From Solirubrobacteraceae bacterium (GTDB lineage Bacteria; Actinomycetota; Thermoleophilia; Solirubrobacterales; Solirubrobacteraceae): a stretch of 36,441 bases of DNA. Below are positions 8,241-15,573 of the stretch, piece by piece. The stretch spans positions 1 through 36,441 of the forward strand of contig JADGPO010000071.1 in assembly GCA_017882405.1 (NCBI GenBank). The letters are read 5' to 3'. The stretch's first letter is position 1. The number at the start of each line of letters is the position of its first letter. A program made the position numbers and the translations under genes. The notes beneath the pieces are model-generated. The model saw only the letters and a program-made list of their open reading frames with translations. It searched no databases and was not told the origin of the DNA.

Positions 8241-8250
8241 TCACCTCCTT
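8241..8250 (-). promoter_or_regulatory. Perfect Shine-Dalgarno AAGGAGGTGA for the small ORF
   Basis: The minus strand reads AAGGAGGTGA-CAG-TTG. This is a ten-base match to the anti-Shine-Dalgarno complement, with six bases between GGAGG and the TTG start at 8237. It is the strongest ribosome-binding site I found in the window and decides the start of the small ORF. Confidence 0.7.
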
Positions 8251-8267
8251 GAGTCAGGTTTCCTGGA

Positions 8268-9158
8268 TCACAAGCGACGCGTTGAAGGATCGATCAGACC
8301 GGCCCCGGCGGCATCGGCCCCATGTCCAAGATTGCGTGCGCGAGCGTTGTCCACGCGGTCCATCTTCAGCGCGGTCCACTCCCCCCGCGTCAGCCGGCGC
8401 GTCTGCACCCCCCCGCGCGCGGCGAACGCGCTGGACACCCGGTCGGCCTCGGTGGTCAGGATCCCACTGAGGATCAGCTGTGCGGGCAGGCGGCGCTGGT
8501 GGGCGGCCCAGGCCACGAGCGGTCCGGCCAGGACGTTGGCGGCCACCAGATCTCCGTCGGGCACCTGGTCGCGGCGCAGGTCCCACAGGCGCGCGTCGAG
8601 CGTCACGCCGTTGCGCAGGGCGTTCTCATGCGTCGCGGCCACCGCCGCCGGGTCGTAGTCCAGCGCGGTCACCGGATCGAAGCCCAGCGCCGCCGCCGCG
8701 ATCGCCAGCACGCCCGAGCCGCAGCCGACGTCGACGAACGAGCCGGTGGCCTGCGGCTGCTCGAGCATCAGCTCCAGGCACAGCCGGGTGGTGGCGTGGG
8801 CGCCGGTCCCGAACGCCTGGCCGGGGTCGATCTCCACGTCGACCGCCGTCCCCCCGGGTGGCTCCCACGGCGGGCGCACCGTCAGGCGGTCGCCCAGCAC
8901 CAGCGGCCGGTGAAACGCCCGCCAGCGCTCCGACCAGTCATCGGCGATCTCCTCGGTGCGCACGTCGACCAGTGCGCCACCGGCGGCCGCCCTGAGGTCG
9001 GGGAGGTCGGGCAGCTCACCGACCGCCCCGTAGACCGCAAACTCCACGATTTCCGTGCCGATCGCCACCTCCTCCACCCCGCTGGGCGCCAGCTCCAGGA
9101 GCTCGGCCAGCACCAGCTCCGCCTCCCGGCGGTGAACCCGGACGGCGAGCCGGATCAT
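8268..9158 (-). CDS. prmA: Ribosomal protein L11 methyltransferase
   Basis: PrmA uses S-adenosylmethionine to trimethylate ribosomal protein L11. The 296-residue protein has an N-terminal substrate-recognition domain. It is followed by the family block DPGQAFGTGAHATTRLCLEL, the SAM-binding motif I VDVGCGSGVLAIAA and the NVLAGPL motif where NPP(Y)-like sequences sit in related enzymes. It begins 21 bases after the dnaJ stop, matching the frequent dnaJ-prmA order in bacteria. About 25 C-terminal residues beyond the fold (from about VDNARARN) look like an extension of no clear function. Confidence 0.95.
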   Translation of the reverse strand: MIRLAVRVHRREAELVLAELLELAPSGVEEVAIGTEIVEFAVYGAVGELPDLPDLRAAAGGALVDVRTEEIADDWSERWRAFHRPLVLGDRLTVRPPWEPPGGTAVDVEIDPGQAFGTGAHATTRLCLELMLEQPQATGSFVDVGCGSGVLAIAAAALGFDPVTALDYDPAAVAATHENALRNGVTLDARLWDLRRDQVPDGDLVAANVLAGPLVAWAAHQRRLPAQLILSGILTTEADRVSSAFAARGGVQTRRLTRGEWTALKMDRVDNARARNLGHGADAAGAGLIDPSTRRL

Positions 9159-9179
9159 GGGGTCGCCGCCAGAGCCCGG

Positions 9180-10340
9180 CTAGCCGCCGAAGGCGCGCCT
9201 GAGCTTGCCCAGCACGCCCTCGTCGGTGCGCAGATTGTGCTCGGTGAGGCTGTCGGACAGCTGCTCGAGCAACTCACGCTGCTCGCGCTTGAGGTGGCGC
9301 GGGATGACGACGTTGACGACCACCCGCAGATCGCCGCGCCGGCGACCTCGCAGCCCGGGCATCCCCTTGCCCCGGATCGTCAGCGTCTCGTTGGGCTGGG
9401 TCCCCGCGGGGATCTCGAGCTCGGTCTCGCCCTCGATCGTCGGCACCTGCACGGTCGTGCCCAGCGCCGCCAAGGGGGCGGCCACGTCGACGACCGTCAC
9501 GAGGTCGTCCTGGCTGCGCACGAAGCGGGGGTCCTCGCGCACGCGGATCTGGACGTACAGGTCGCCCGGCGCTCCGCCGTGCTCGCCGGCATGGCCGCGC
9601 CCGGTGATACGAATCCGCTGGCCGTCGTCGATCCCGGCGGGCACGTCGACCGACACCTTGACGCGCTGCACCTTGCGCCCGCGGCCCCCGCACTCGTGGC
9701 ACGGGTCCTGGGCCACCCTGCCGTCGCCGCCGCACTGATCGCAGGCGGCAGCCCGCACGACCTGGCCGAACGGAGTGCGCGAGACGGCACGCAGCTGGCC
9801 GGTTCCGCCGCACTTGGGACACGTCTCGATCGGGGTGCCGGGCTCGGCGCCGTTGCCGCGACAGTGCTCGCAGCGGGTCACCGCGTCGTAGGCGACCTCC
9901 ACCGCGGCGCCCGTGGCCGCCTGCTGCAACCCTATTTCGGCACCCACGGAGACGTCGCCGCCCTGGGCGGGTCCGCCCGCCGCGCCGCCGCCGAAGATGT
10001 TGCCGAAGCCGCCGGCGCGGGCGGGACCGGTTCCCCCGAAGAACGCCTCGAAGATGTCGGCCACCGACCCGAAGCCCTCGAAGTTGGGGGAGTAGCCGCC
10101 GGTGCGCAGGCCCTCGTGGCCGTAGCGGTCATAGGTTGCGCGCCGGTCGGAGTCCGACAGCACCTCGTAGGCCTCGGCGGCCTCCTTGAACTTGCTCTCG
10201 GCGTCGGGATCGTGGCGGTTGACGTCGGGGTGAAGCTCGCGGGCGAGCTTGCGAAACGCCTTCTTGATGTCGGCGTCGCCGGCGTCCCGGGAGACACCGA
10301 GCACCTCGTAGTAGTCGCGGGGCATCTGTGAGGCGCTCAT
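9180..10340 (-). CDS. dnaJ: Chaperone DnaJ
   Basis: DnaJ (Hsp40) delivers unfolded proteins to DnaK and stimulates its ATPase. All parts of a type I DnaJ are present in 386 residues. The J domain has HPD at 37-39, and a Gly/Phe-rich linker spans about 85-125. Four zinc-binding CxxCxGxG repeats lie at CEHC 157, CPKC 174, CDQC 200 and CHEC 214, followed by the C-terminal substrate-binding domains. The ATG overlaps the hrcA stop by four bases, so the repressor and chaperone are coupled. dnaK and grpE are not in the window; this may be the second, HrcA-linked DnaJ common in actinobacteria. Confidence 0.97.
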   Translation of the reverse strand: MSASQMPRDYYEVLGVSRDAGDADIKKAFRKLARELHPDVNRHDPDAESKFKEAAEAYEVLSDSDRRATYDRYGHEGLRTGGYSPNFEGFGSVADIFEAFFGGTGPARAGGFGNIFGGGAAGGPAQGGDVSVGAEIGLQQAATGAAVEVAYDAVTRCEHCRGNGAEPGTPIETCPKCGGTGQLRAVSRTPFGQVVRAAACDQCGGDGRVAQDPCHECGGRGRKVQRVKVSVDVPAGIDDGQRIRITGRGHAGEHGGAPGDLYVQIRVREDPRFVRSQDDLVTVVDVAAPLAALGTTVQVPTIEGETELEIPAGTQPNETLTIRGKGMPGLRGRRRGDLRVVVNVVIPRHLKREQRELLEQLSDSLTEHNLRTDEGVLGKLRRAFGG

Positions 10341-11350
10341 CGTTCGTCGTAGATGTCGACAACGAAGGTGGAGAGCTGAGCCGCGGCCTCACGGACGGCG
10401 CGGATCGCGCCGCCGTAGTTCATCCGCAGCGGTCCGATCACCGACACCGCGCCCAGCGCACGCTGGGGCAATCCGTAGCCGGCGGCCACCAGCGCCAGCG
10501 AGCGCAGAGCGGGCAGCTCGTTCTCGGTGCCGATCCGCACCGCGACGGTGCGCGTGGCAGCGAGCGCCGAGCGCAGCGCGCCCAGCACCGTCACCCGGCG
10601 TTCCAGCGTCTCCATCAGCAGGTTCAGCCCTGACAAATCGCCGCCGCGCTCGGTGGTGAGCAGGTGCGCGGTCCCGTCGACGTAGAGGGTTTCCTGGGCG
10701 GACTCCTCCAGCTCGGTGAACACCGGCGCCAGTGCGTCCAGGAACTCCAGCTCGGTCGGGCTGAGGGAGGGATCGGAGAGGCGGCTGTGGAGCATCCGCG
10801 CCCCCAGCCCGAGGCCCACCAGACGTTCGTTGAGATAGCTGGCCGCCCAGTCCGACAGGCCGGTGTCGACCGGCCTGGGGAAGGTGAAGAGGCGCTTGGA
10901 GACGCCGCCCGTGGAGGTGATCACCACCACCATCAGCACCTGGGGCTGCAGCGCCAGCACCTCGACGTGGCGGATCGTGGAGGTCTCGATCGGGGGCGCG
11001 GAGACGATCGCCAGCAGGTTGGTCACCTGCGACAGGGTCTCGGTGGTGACGCGCATCGCCTCGTCGAGCTCCCGGCGGACCAGCGACAGCGAGAGCCCCG
11101 GGCCGGGCTGCTGGTCGGGCAGCAGGCGGTCGACGAAGTACCGGTAGCCGGCCTCGGTGGGGATGCGGCCGGCGGAGGTGTGGGGATGGGCCAGTAGCCC
11201 CAGCTCCTCGAGGTTGGCCAGCTCGTGGCGGATCGTCGACGGTCCCCATTCGAACTCGGCGCTGAGCGCCTTGGAGCCCACGGGCGACCCCTCGTCGAGG
11301 TACTCCTCGACGAGCCGGCGCAGCACGAGCTCTTGTCTGTCGGTCAGCAT
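10337..11350 (-). CDS. hrcA: Heat-inducible transcription repressor HrcA
   Basis: HrcA represses heat-shock genes by binding CIRCE elements and is itself controlled by the chaperonin. The protein of about 337 residues begins with a winged helix-turn-helix ([17 protein letters not shown], then [17 protein letters not shown]). It contains the family block [18 protein letters not shown] and ends with the conserved [15 protein letters not shown]. Two in-frame ATGs exist, at 11356 and 11350. I prefer 11350 because a TAAAAT -10 ends at 11360, which would place the transcript start downstream of the first ATG. No CIRCE inverted repeat is visible upstream. Confidence 0.95.
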   Translation of the reverse strand: MLTDRQELVLRRLVEEYLDEGSPVGSKALSAEFEWGPSTIRHELANLEELGLLAHPHTSAGRIPTEAGYRYFVDRLLPDQQPGPGLSLSLVRRELDEAMRVTTETLSQVTNLLAIVSAPPIETSTIRHVEVLALQPQVLMVVVITSTGGVSKRLFTFPRPVDTGLSDWAASYLNERLVGLGLGARMLHSRLSDPSLSPTELEFLDALAPVFTELEESAQETLYVDGTAHLLTTERGGDLSGLNLLMETLERRVTVLGALRSALAATRTVAVRIGTENELPALRSLALVAAGYGLPQRALGAVSVIGPLRMNYGGAIRAVREAAAQLSTFVVDIYDER

Positions 11351-11359
11351 CGCCATCGG

Positions 11360-11365
11360 ATTTTA
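11360..11365 (-). promoter_or_regulatory. Candidate -10 of the hrcA promoter
   Basis: TAAAAT on the minus strand lies nine bases before the preferred hrcA ATG. It stands out in this GC-rich context and resembles the sigma-A -10 consensus. No convincing -35 is seen at 16-18 bases. A leaderless or nearly leaderless hrcA transcript is implied. Confidence 0.4.
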
Positions 11366-11389
11366 GTTCGCGCCTGGCGGCCGACCGGG

Positions 11390-11770
11390 TCAGTCCAGCC
11401 GGATCTCCGCCTCGCCGTTGCGGATGATCCGCTTTCCGTTCTGCTTGGCCATGGAGTCGACGATCGCGGTGGGCCCGTCGACCTCGCGGACCTTCCCCTC
11501 CACGGTGATCTCCTGCTCGAGCACGCCCATGCCCCGAAACTCAACCGACAGCCGGGTCAGCTTGTCCGGTCCGCCCAGCGCTTCCGTGTGGGCGCGCGCC
11601 ACCTGCGCCATCGTCCACAGGCCGTGCAGGATGCGCCCCGGCAGGCCGACCTGGCGGGCAAACTCCTCGTCGACGTGGATCGGGTTGAAGTCGCCGCTGG
11701 CGCCCGCGTAGCGGACGGTGAGGTAGCGGTCGGGAGTGACCGTCAGCTCGATCTGATCGCCGACGTTCAT
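11390..11770 (-). CDS. MaoC-like (R)-3-hydroxyacyl dehydratase, HadB-type subunit
   Basis: This 126-residue hot-dog-fold protein carries the hydratase 2 motif in YAGASGDFNPIHVDEEFA. Asp27 and His32 are the predicted catalytic pair, so it is the active subunit. The family dehydrates (R)-3-hydroxyacyl thioesters in fatty acid elongation or degradation. I use the ATG at 11770, which overlaps the stop of the upstream partner as ATGA. Together with the non-catalytic partner and an SDR reductase it forms a three-gene set resembling HadA-HadB with a FabG-type reductase. The physiological substrate (ACP or CoA thioester) cannot be told from sequence. Confidence 0.85.
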   Translation of the reverse strand: MNVGDQIELTVTPDRYLTVRYAGASGDFNPIHVDEEFARQVGLPGRILHGLWTMAQVARAHTEALGGPDKLTRLSVEFRGMGVLEQEITVEGKVREVDGPTAIVDSMAKQNGKRIIRNGEAEIRLD

Positions 11771-12204
11771 GCGCGCACGATATTGGTCCAAGTGCCGGTA
11801 ACGACGGTCTCGCCCCGCTGGTTCACCGACTCGGTCTCGAACACGTAGAACCCCATCGGACCTCGCTCGGACACGTCCTTGACGGTGGTCGTCGTGGTGA
11901 TCTCGTCACCGGCGACGACGAGCGGTCCCCACCGGAACTCCTGACCGCCGTGGACCATGTGGGCGAAATCGATCCCCACCTCGGGATCGAACAGCGCCGG
12001 AGTCATCGCCCGTCCGGCGAACACCACGGCGAACATCGGAGGCGCCACCACGTCCGCATAGCCGGCCTCACGGGCGGCGGCCGGGTCCAGGTACAGCGGG
12101 TCGCGCTCGCCGACGGCGTGCGCGTACTCGATCACCTTCTCCCGCCCGACCGCATACGTGGTGGCGGGATAGACCTTGCCGATCGCGCCGGTGTTGACGG
12201 CCAT
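11767..12204 (-). CDS. MaoC-like N-terminal domain protein, HadA-type subunit
   Basis: The 145-residue protein has the FAS1-dehydratase-like hot-dog domain found in HadA. It shows AVGREKVIEYAHAVGERDPLYLDP and VVAPPMFAVVFAGRAM, with a C-terminal VFETESVNQRGETVVTGT. At the place where the active subunit has D-F-N-P-I-H it has ERDPLYLD, so it probably binds the acyl chain while the partner supplies catalysis. The ATG at 12204 overlaps the SDR stop by one base, and its stop overlaps the HadB-like gene. The tight coupling supports a heterodimer. Confidence 0.82.
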   Translation of the reverse strand: MAVNTGAIGKVYPATTYAVGREKVIEYAHAVGERDPLYLDPAAAREAGYADVVAPPMFAVVFAGRAMTPALFDPEVGIDFAHMVHGGQEFRWGPLVVAGDEITTTTTVKDVSERGPMGFYVFETESVNQRGETVVTGTWTNIVRA

Positions 12205-12998
12205 CAGATTATCACCGGGACCGCGCCGCCGTCCACCGACCAGGCCGCGCCGGCCACGTTGGAAGCCGCCTGCGAGCAGAGGAAGACCACGACGGCGGCG
12301 ATCTCGTCGGGATCCGCGAGCCGGCGGATCGGCACGCCCGCGGCGGCGGACTCCAGCACGTCCTCGCGGGTGCCTCCGCGCGCCTGCACCGTCTGGTCCA
12401 CCAGGCCTCCCGGCCCCAGCCACAGGTCGCCGGCCACCGGGCCCGGGGTGACGGCGTTGATCAGCACGCCCCGGCTCGCGTAGGCGTCGGCATAGGCCCG
12501 CGACAGCGACAGCTCCGCCGCCTTGGCCACCGAATAGGCGACGTTTCGCTGCCCGGGTCGCTTACCCGAGGAGGAGCTGACGTTGACCACCCGCCCCCAT
12601 CCGGCCTGCAGCATCGCCGGCAGCGCGGCTCGCATCAGCCTCATCGGCCCCATCACGTTGACCTCCCACTGGGCCTGCCACTCCGCATCGTCGAGCTCCT
12701 CGATCGCCGTGACGGTCGTCACCCCTGCCGCGTTCACGATCACGTCGACGCCGCCGAAGCCCTCCTGGCATTTCGCCACCGCTCGCTCGCCGGCATCGGG
12801 CGCGGTCACGTCGAGCGCCAGCCACTGCACCTGTTCGCCGGCGTTCAGCTCCCCGGCGGCGGCTCGAAGCCCGTCCTCCGAGCGCGCGACCAGCAGCACG
12901 CGAGCGCGCTCGTCGCGCAGACGGGCCGCCACGGCCAGGCCGATGTCCCCCGAGCCTCCGGTGACGATGCAAACGCGGTCGCGCAGGCCGAGGTCCAT
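12204..12998 (-). CDS. SDR family oxidoreductase (FabG-like)
   Basis: This is a short-chain dehydrogenase/reductase of 264 residues. It has a Rossmann motif TGGSGDIG (13-20), a NAAG block, a catalytic Ser in VVNVSSSSGK, the Tyr-x-x-x-Lys pair in YSVAK, and a C-terminal SVDGG. The ATG at 12998 is preceded by GGGAGA. It is first in a three-gene set with two MaoC-like dehydratase subunits, so a 3-oxoacyl reductase role is a reasonable inference. SDR enzymes are diverse, however, and the substrate is unproven. It is divergent from the cytochrome bd fragment at 13060. Confidence 0.88.
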   Translation of the reverse strand: MDLGLRDRVCIVTGGSGDIGLAVAARLRDERARVLLVARSEDGLRAAAGELNAGEQVQWLALDVTAPDAGERAVAKCQEGFGGVDVIVNAAGVTTVTAIEELDDAEWQAQWEVNVMGPMRLMRAALPAMLQAGWGRVVNVSSSSGKRPGQRNVAYSVAKAAELSLSRAYADAYASRGVLINAVTPGPVAGDLWLGPGGLVDQTVQARGGTREDVLESAAAGVPIRRLADPDEIAAVVVFLCSQAASNVAGAAWSVDGGAVPVII

Positions 12999-13059
12999 GC
13001 GCGCGATTCTCCCATGCGTCGTCGCCGAACCGACGTCCGCCGCGCGGTACCGTCCCCTC

Positions 13060-13207
13060 GTGAGCATCGTCGCGCTCGGCGCCGCCCTCGCTCCCGTTCA
13101 CCAGCGGTACCTGCTCGAGGCCCGCCAGATGCAGGCGCTGTCGTTCGCCGTGCACATCCCGCTGGTGGCCTTCGGCATCGCGTTTCCGGCGATGGTGGTG
13201 TTCGCCG
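13060..13207 (+). pseudogene. N-terminal stub of cytochrome bd-type oxidase subunit I
   Basis: From the GTG at 13060 the plus strand reads about 49 residues ending in a first membrane helix, YLLEARQMQALSFAVHI then PLVAFGIAFPAMVVFA. This resembles the start of actinobacterial CydA-like subunits, with the His that ligates heme in that family. The similarity stops near 13205, where the frame shifts into unrelated membrane sequence and soon ends. A TACCGT hexamer ends six bases before the GTG, so a leaderless-type promoter may survive. The rest of the subunit (over 350 residues) is missing. Confidence 0.45.
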
Positions 13208-13468
13208 CTGCTGTTCTCACTGACCCTGCGCGGCCAGCTGCACCCGGCCGATGACGAGAACGCCTCCGTCGTCGGCGGCCGCTCGGTCAGCGGTCTGCGA
13301 CCGGCGCTGGGCGTGCGGGTGGCCGTGGCGCTGCTCATCGTCGGGGTCGGCATGCTCAACGCCGCCGACGCCCCCTGGGCACATGCCATCGGCGTGGTCA
13401 GCCTGTTCGCCTTCATCGTCGTCGGCTTTGCGGCGATCGTGCCGCCCGCCCTGGCCGACGAGCCCTGA
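13205..13468 (+). pseudogene. C-terminal fragment of an unidentified two-helix membrane protein
   Basis: In the frame that follows the cytochrome fragment, the plus strand encodes about 87 residues to a TGA at 13466. They include PLLFSLTLRGQLHPADDEN, a hydrophobic helix LGVRVAVALLIVGVGML and a second one, IGVVSLFAFIVVGFAAIV. There is no start codon with a ribosome-binding site at its head, and it joins abruptly to the upstream stub in another frame. It reads like the tail of a membrane protein joined by deletion. I do not recognise the family. Confidence 0.35.
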
Positions 13469-13469
13469 G

Positions 13470-13607
13470 CTACGCCGAGGTGCCGGCCGCCGCCGGCACC
13501 CACCCGATCGCCGGGCCGACGTGCCGGGCGATCGTCTCCAGCAGCTGCGCGTTGTAGTCGACGCCGAGCTGGTTGGGCACGGTGAGCAGGATCGTGCCGG
13601 TTGGTTG
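13470..13607 (-). pseudogene. C-terminal fragment of an unidentified protein
   Basis: The minus strand from about 13607 to a TAG at 13472..13470 reads TGTILLTVPNQLGVDYNAQL and LLETIARHVGPAIGW, then VPAAAGTSA. The composition and codon use look coding, but in-frame stops (TGATTGTGA) lie immediately upstream, so only a tail of about 40 residues remains. A 9-bp hairpin (13479-13500) sits at its end. I could not assign the family with confidence. Confidence 0.3.
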
Positions 13608-13622
13608 TCACAATCACGTGGG

Positions 13623-14315
13623 ATGGCTGACGACTTCGAGAGCCCCGGCCAGACGGCGTTCCTGTTCGACCTCGACGGGACGCTGATCGACAGCGTCTAC
13701 CAGCACGTGCTGGCGTGGAGCGAGGCGCTGCAGGAGGTAGGCCTGAGCCTGTCGGTGTGGAAGATCCACCGCCGGATCGGGATGAGCGGCGGTCTGTTCG
13801 TAAACGCGCTCGCCCGGGAGCTGGGCGACCTGGACGCCGAGACGGTGGCTCGCCTGCCGGGCCTGCACGAGGACGCCTACATCCGCCGTTACGACACGGT
13901 CAGGCCCCTGCCCGGCGCGGTCGAGCTCCTGCGGACGCTGACCGAGCACGAGGTTCCCTGGGCGATCGCCACCAGCGGCGTGCAACGCTACGCCCGGTTG
14001 TCGCGAGAGCTGCTGCAGCTGCCCGACGACACGCCGATGGTCACGCGCGACCAGGTGCGTCACGCCAAGCCCGACCCCGACCTGTTCTTGACCGCGGCCA
14101 GCCGGATCGGTGTCGACATCCGCAACAGCCTGGTGGTCGGCGACAGCGTCTGGGACCTGCTGGCCGCCCAGCGGGCGCGAGCGCTCGGCATCGGGTTGCT
14201 GTCGGGCGGGTACGGGCGCGAGGAGCTGTTCTACTCGGGCGCGTTTCGCGTCTACGAGGACCCCGCCGACCTGCTCGCTCACCTCGACGAGGTCGGAGTG
14301 CGCCAGCGGCTCTAG
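13623..14315 (+). CDS. HAD family hydrolase (phosphoglycolate phosphatase-like)
   Basis: This 230-residue haloacid dehalogenase-type phosphatase has all four motifs. Motif I is FLFDLDGTLIDS with the nucleophilic Asp, motif II is ATSG, motif III the Lys in RHAKPDPDLF, and motif IV VVGDSVWDLLAA. An alpha-helical cap lies between motifs I and II. It resembles phosphoglycolate/beta-phosphoglucomutase-like members; the substrate is not predictable. The ATG at 13623 follows CACAAT by eight bases and GTGGG directly. It is the first intact gene after the stretch of fragments and is followed 47 bases later by the DUF1707 gene. Confidence 0.88.
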   Translation: MADDFESPGQTAFLFDLDGTLIDSVYQHVLAWSEALQEVGLSLSVWKIHRRIGMSGGLFVNALARELGDLDAETVARLPGLHEDAYIRRYDTVRPLPGAVELLRTLTEHEVPWAIATSGVQRYARLSRELLQLPDDTPMVTRDQVRHAKPDPDLFLTAASRIGVDIRNSLVVGDSVWDLLAAQRARALGIGLLSGGYGREELFYSGAFRVYEDPADLLAHLDEVGVRQRL

Positions 14316-14326
14316 AGCTGCGGCGT

Positions 14327-14355
14327 TTGCCCCGCGTGCCCCGCAGCGCTAGCCT
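14327..14355 (+). promoter_or_regulatory. Promoter of the DUF1707 gene (leaderless type)
   Basis: TTGCCC (14327-14332), a 17-base spacer and TAGCCT (14350-14355) form a plausible sigma-A promoter. The hexamer ends seven bases before the ATG at 14363, so the transcript should begin at or within a base or two of the start codon. Confidence 0.45.
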
Positions 14356-14362
14356 GATGGGC

Positions 14363-14818
14363 ATGGCCAGGCACGGCAGCTACAGGGCCTCGGATGAGGA
14401 CCGCGATCGGATCGTCGAGCGCCTGAACAAGGCCGCCACCGAGGGGCGCATCGCCGCCGAGGAGCTCGAGCACCGCGTCAGTGCGGCGCTCAAGGCGCGC
14501 ACCTACGACGAGCTGGACGCGACCGTCGCCGATCTGCCCGGCACGAGACTGCGCGGCGGCCAGGCGCCGGAGCGAAGGACAGCCCCCCGGTGGGTGCTGG
14601 CGACGGTGGCCCACAACCCGATGCTGCTGCTGTTCGCGATCCCCGTGGTGGCCGTGACCGCCGCGATGCTGCTGGCCGCCACCGTCATGTGGGCGGTGCT
14701 GATGGTCGTCGTGCTCGTGCTCGGCGGACGCCCGCGGGTCGGCGCGCCGCCGTGGATCTACGCCCGGCGCCAGGCGGTCCGTCAGGTTCGCCGCCGCACC
14801 GGCGGCTACTGGGCCTGA
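14363..14818 (+). CDS. DUF1707 domain membrane protein
   Basis: The 151-residue protein starts with the actinobacterial DUF1707 domain (YRASDEDRDRIVERLNKAAT, then EGRIAAEELEHRVSAAL and TYDELDATVADLP). Two adjacent hydrophobic stretches follow (PMLLLFAIPVVAVTAAML and VMWAVLMVVVLVLGG), probably a membrane hairpin, then a basic tail. The family is common in actinomycetotes and its function is unknown; membrane anchoring of a small regulatory domain is the usual guess. I chose the ATG at 14363 over the one at 14357 because of the spacing from the -10 element. Its 3' end overlaps the convergent methyltransferase gene by 13 bases. Confidence 0.82.
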   Translation: MARHGSYRASDEDRDRIVERLNKAATEGRIAAEELEHRVSAALKARTYDELDATVADLPGTRLRGGQAPERRTAPRWVLATVAHNPMLLLFAIPVVAVTAAMLLAATVMWAVLMVVVLVLGGRPRVGAPPWIYARRQAVRQVRRRTGGYWA

Positions 14819-15573
14819 GCGGGACCTGGGCCCACGGGCCCTTGACGCCGCACCCGCCAGACCACGCCCACCATGTCGAAGCCGTCGCCGTTGACGGTCC
14901 GGCGGTGCAGGTAGCGCTCGCGCGCCAGCTCGGTCGCCTCCGCGCCGAGGCGCTCGCCCCACAGCTCGGCGGTCACCACATCGGCCACACCGTGGTTGGG
15001 GTCGTGCATGTAGGCGACGAGCGCGTCGTCGGCCAGCGTCCGCACGGCAGCCAGAAACGCGTCCGGGGGCACCTGGCTAGGGCCGTCGCCGACGGGGGCC
15101 ACGCAGGAGAGGGCGTTGGCGTCCAGCGCCCGCAGCTCGGCCGTCTGCCGCGCGGTCAGCGACAGCAGGTCCAGCGTCAGGTACTGGCCGTACAGGTTGG
15201 GCCGATCGCGCAGCGCCGCGGTGCGGGCGGCGGGCACGATGTCCGTGCCGTACAAGCCCCGCCCACCCAGGCCCTCGGCGGCCAGCGCCTCACCGGAGAC
15301 TCCGTTGCCGGCGGCCACGTCGATCACCCGCACGTCGGCTCTCGCCCACCCGGCGGCGTCGGCCGCCTCCGCCAGCAGCGACGCGATCTTGGCCGGCGAG
15401 GCACAGCCCAGGCGCTCCTGCACGATCTGCTCGTAGACGCCCGGCAGCGAGTACAGGCGCTCGTACTCGTGCAGGCGCAGATCCTCCACGCCGCCGCCCG
15501 GGCGGGTGACGCGGATCAGCTCCTGCCCGATCTCCGGATCGTCCTGCTCGATCAGTTCGGCGCGCAGCACCAC
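14806..15573 (-). CDS. Class I SAM-dependent methyltransferase
   Basis: This protein of about 255 residues has a SAM-binding motif I, VRVIDVAAGNGVSGEAL, followed by an acidic strand end, GLYGTDIVPAA. A C-terminal part with AYMHDPNHGVADVVTAELWG follows. It starts at a GTG that overlaps the lepA stop by one base (TAGTG), so it is likely translated from the lepA mRNA. The N-terminal segment LRLHEYERLYSLPGVYEQIV is typical of small-molecule methyltransferases of this type, but I cannot name the substrate. The last residues (GPVGPGPAQAQ) overlap the DUF1707 gene on the other strand. Confidence 0.75.
   Translation of the reverse strand: MVLRAELIEQDDPEIGQELIRVTRPGGGVEDLRLHEYERLYSLPGVYEQIVQERLGCASPAKIASLLAEAADAAGWARADVRVIDVAAGNGVSGEALAAEGLGGRGLYGTDIVPAARTAALRDRPNLYGQYLTLDLLSLTARQTAELRALDANALSCVAPVGDGPSQVPPDAFLAAVRTLADDALVAYMHDPNHGVADVVTAELWGERLGAEATELARERYLHRRTVNGDGFDMVGVVWRVRRQGPVGPGPAQAQ

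Noticed and set aside
8322..10331. 669-codon plus-strand frame opposite prmA and dnaJ
   Set aside because: It runs across two well-supported minus-strand genes and has the composition of antisense GC-rich sequence.
13479..13500. Perfect 9-bp hairpin with 4-base loop
   Set aside because: It could be a terminator, but it lies within the coding tail of a fragment, has no T-run and no intact gene ends there, so I did not list it as one.
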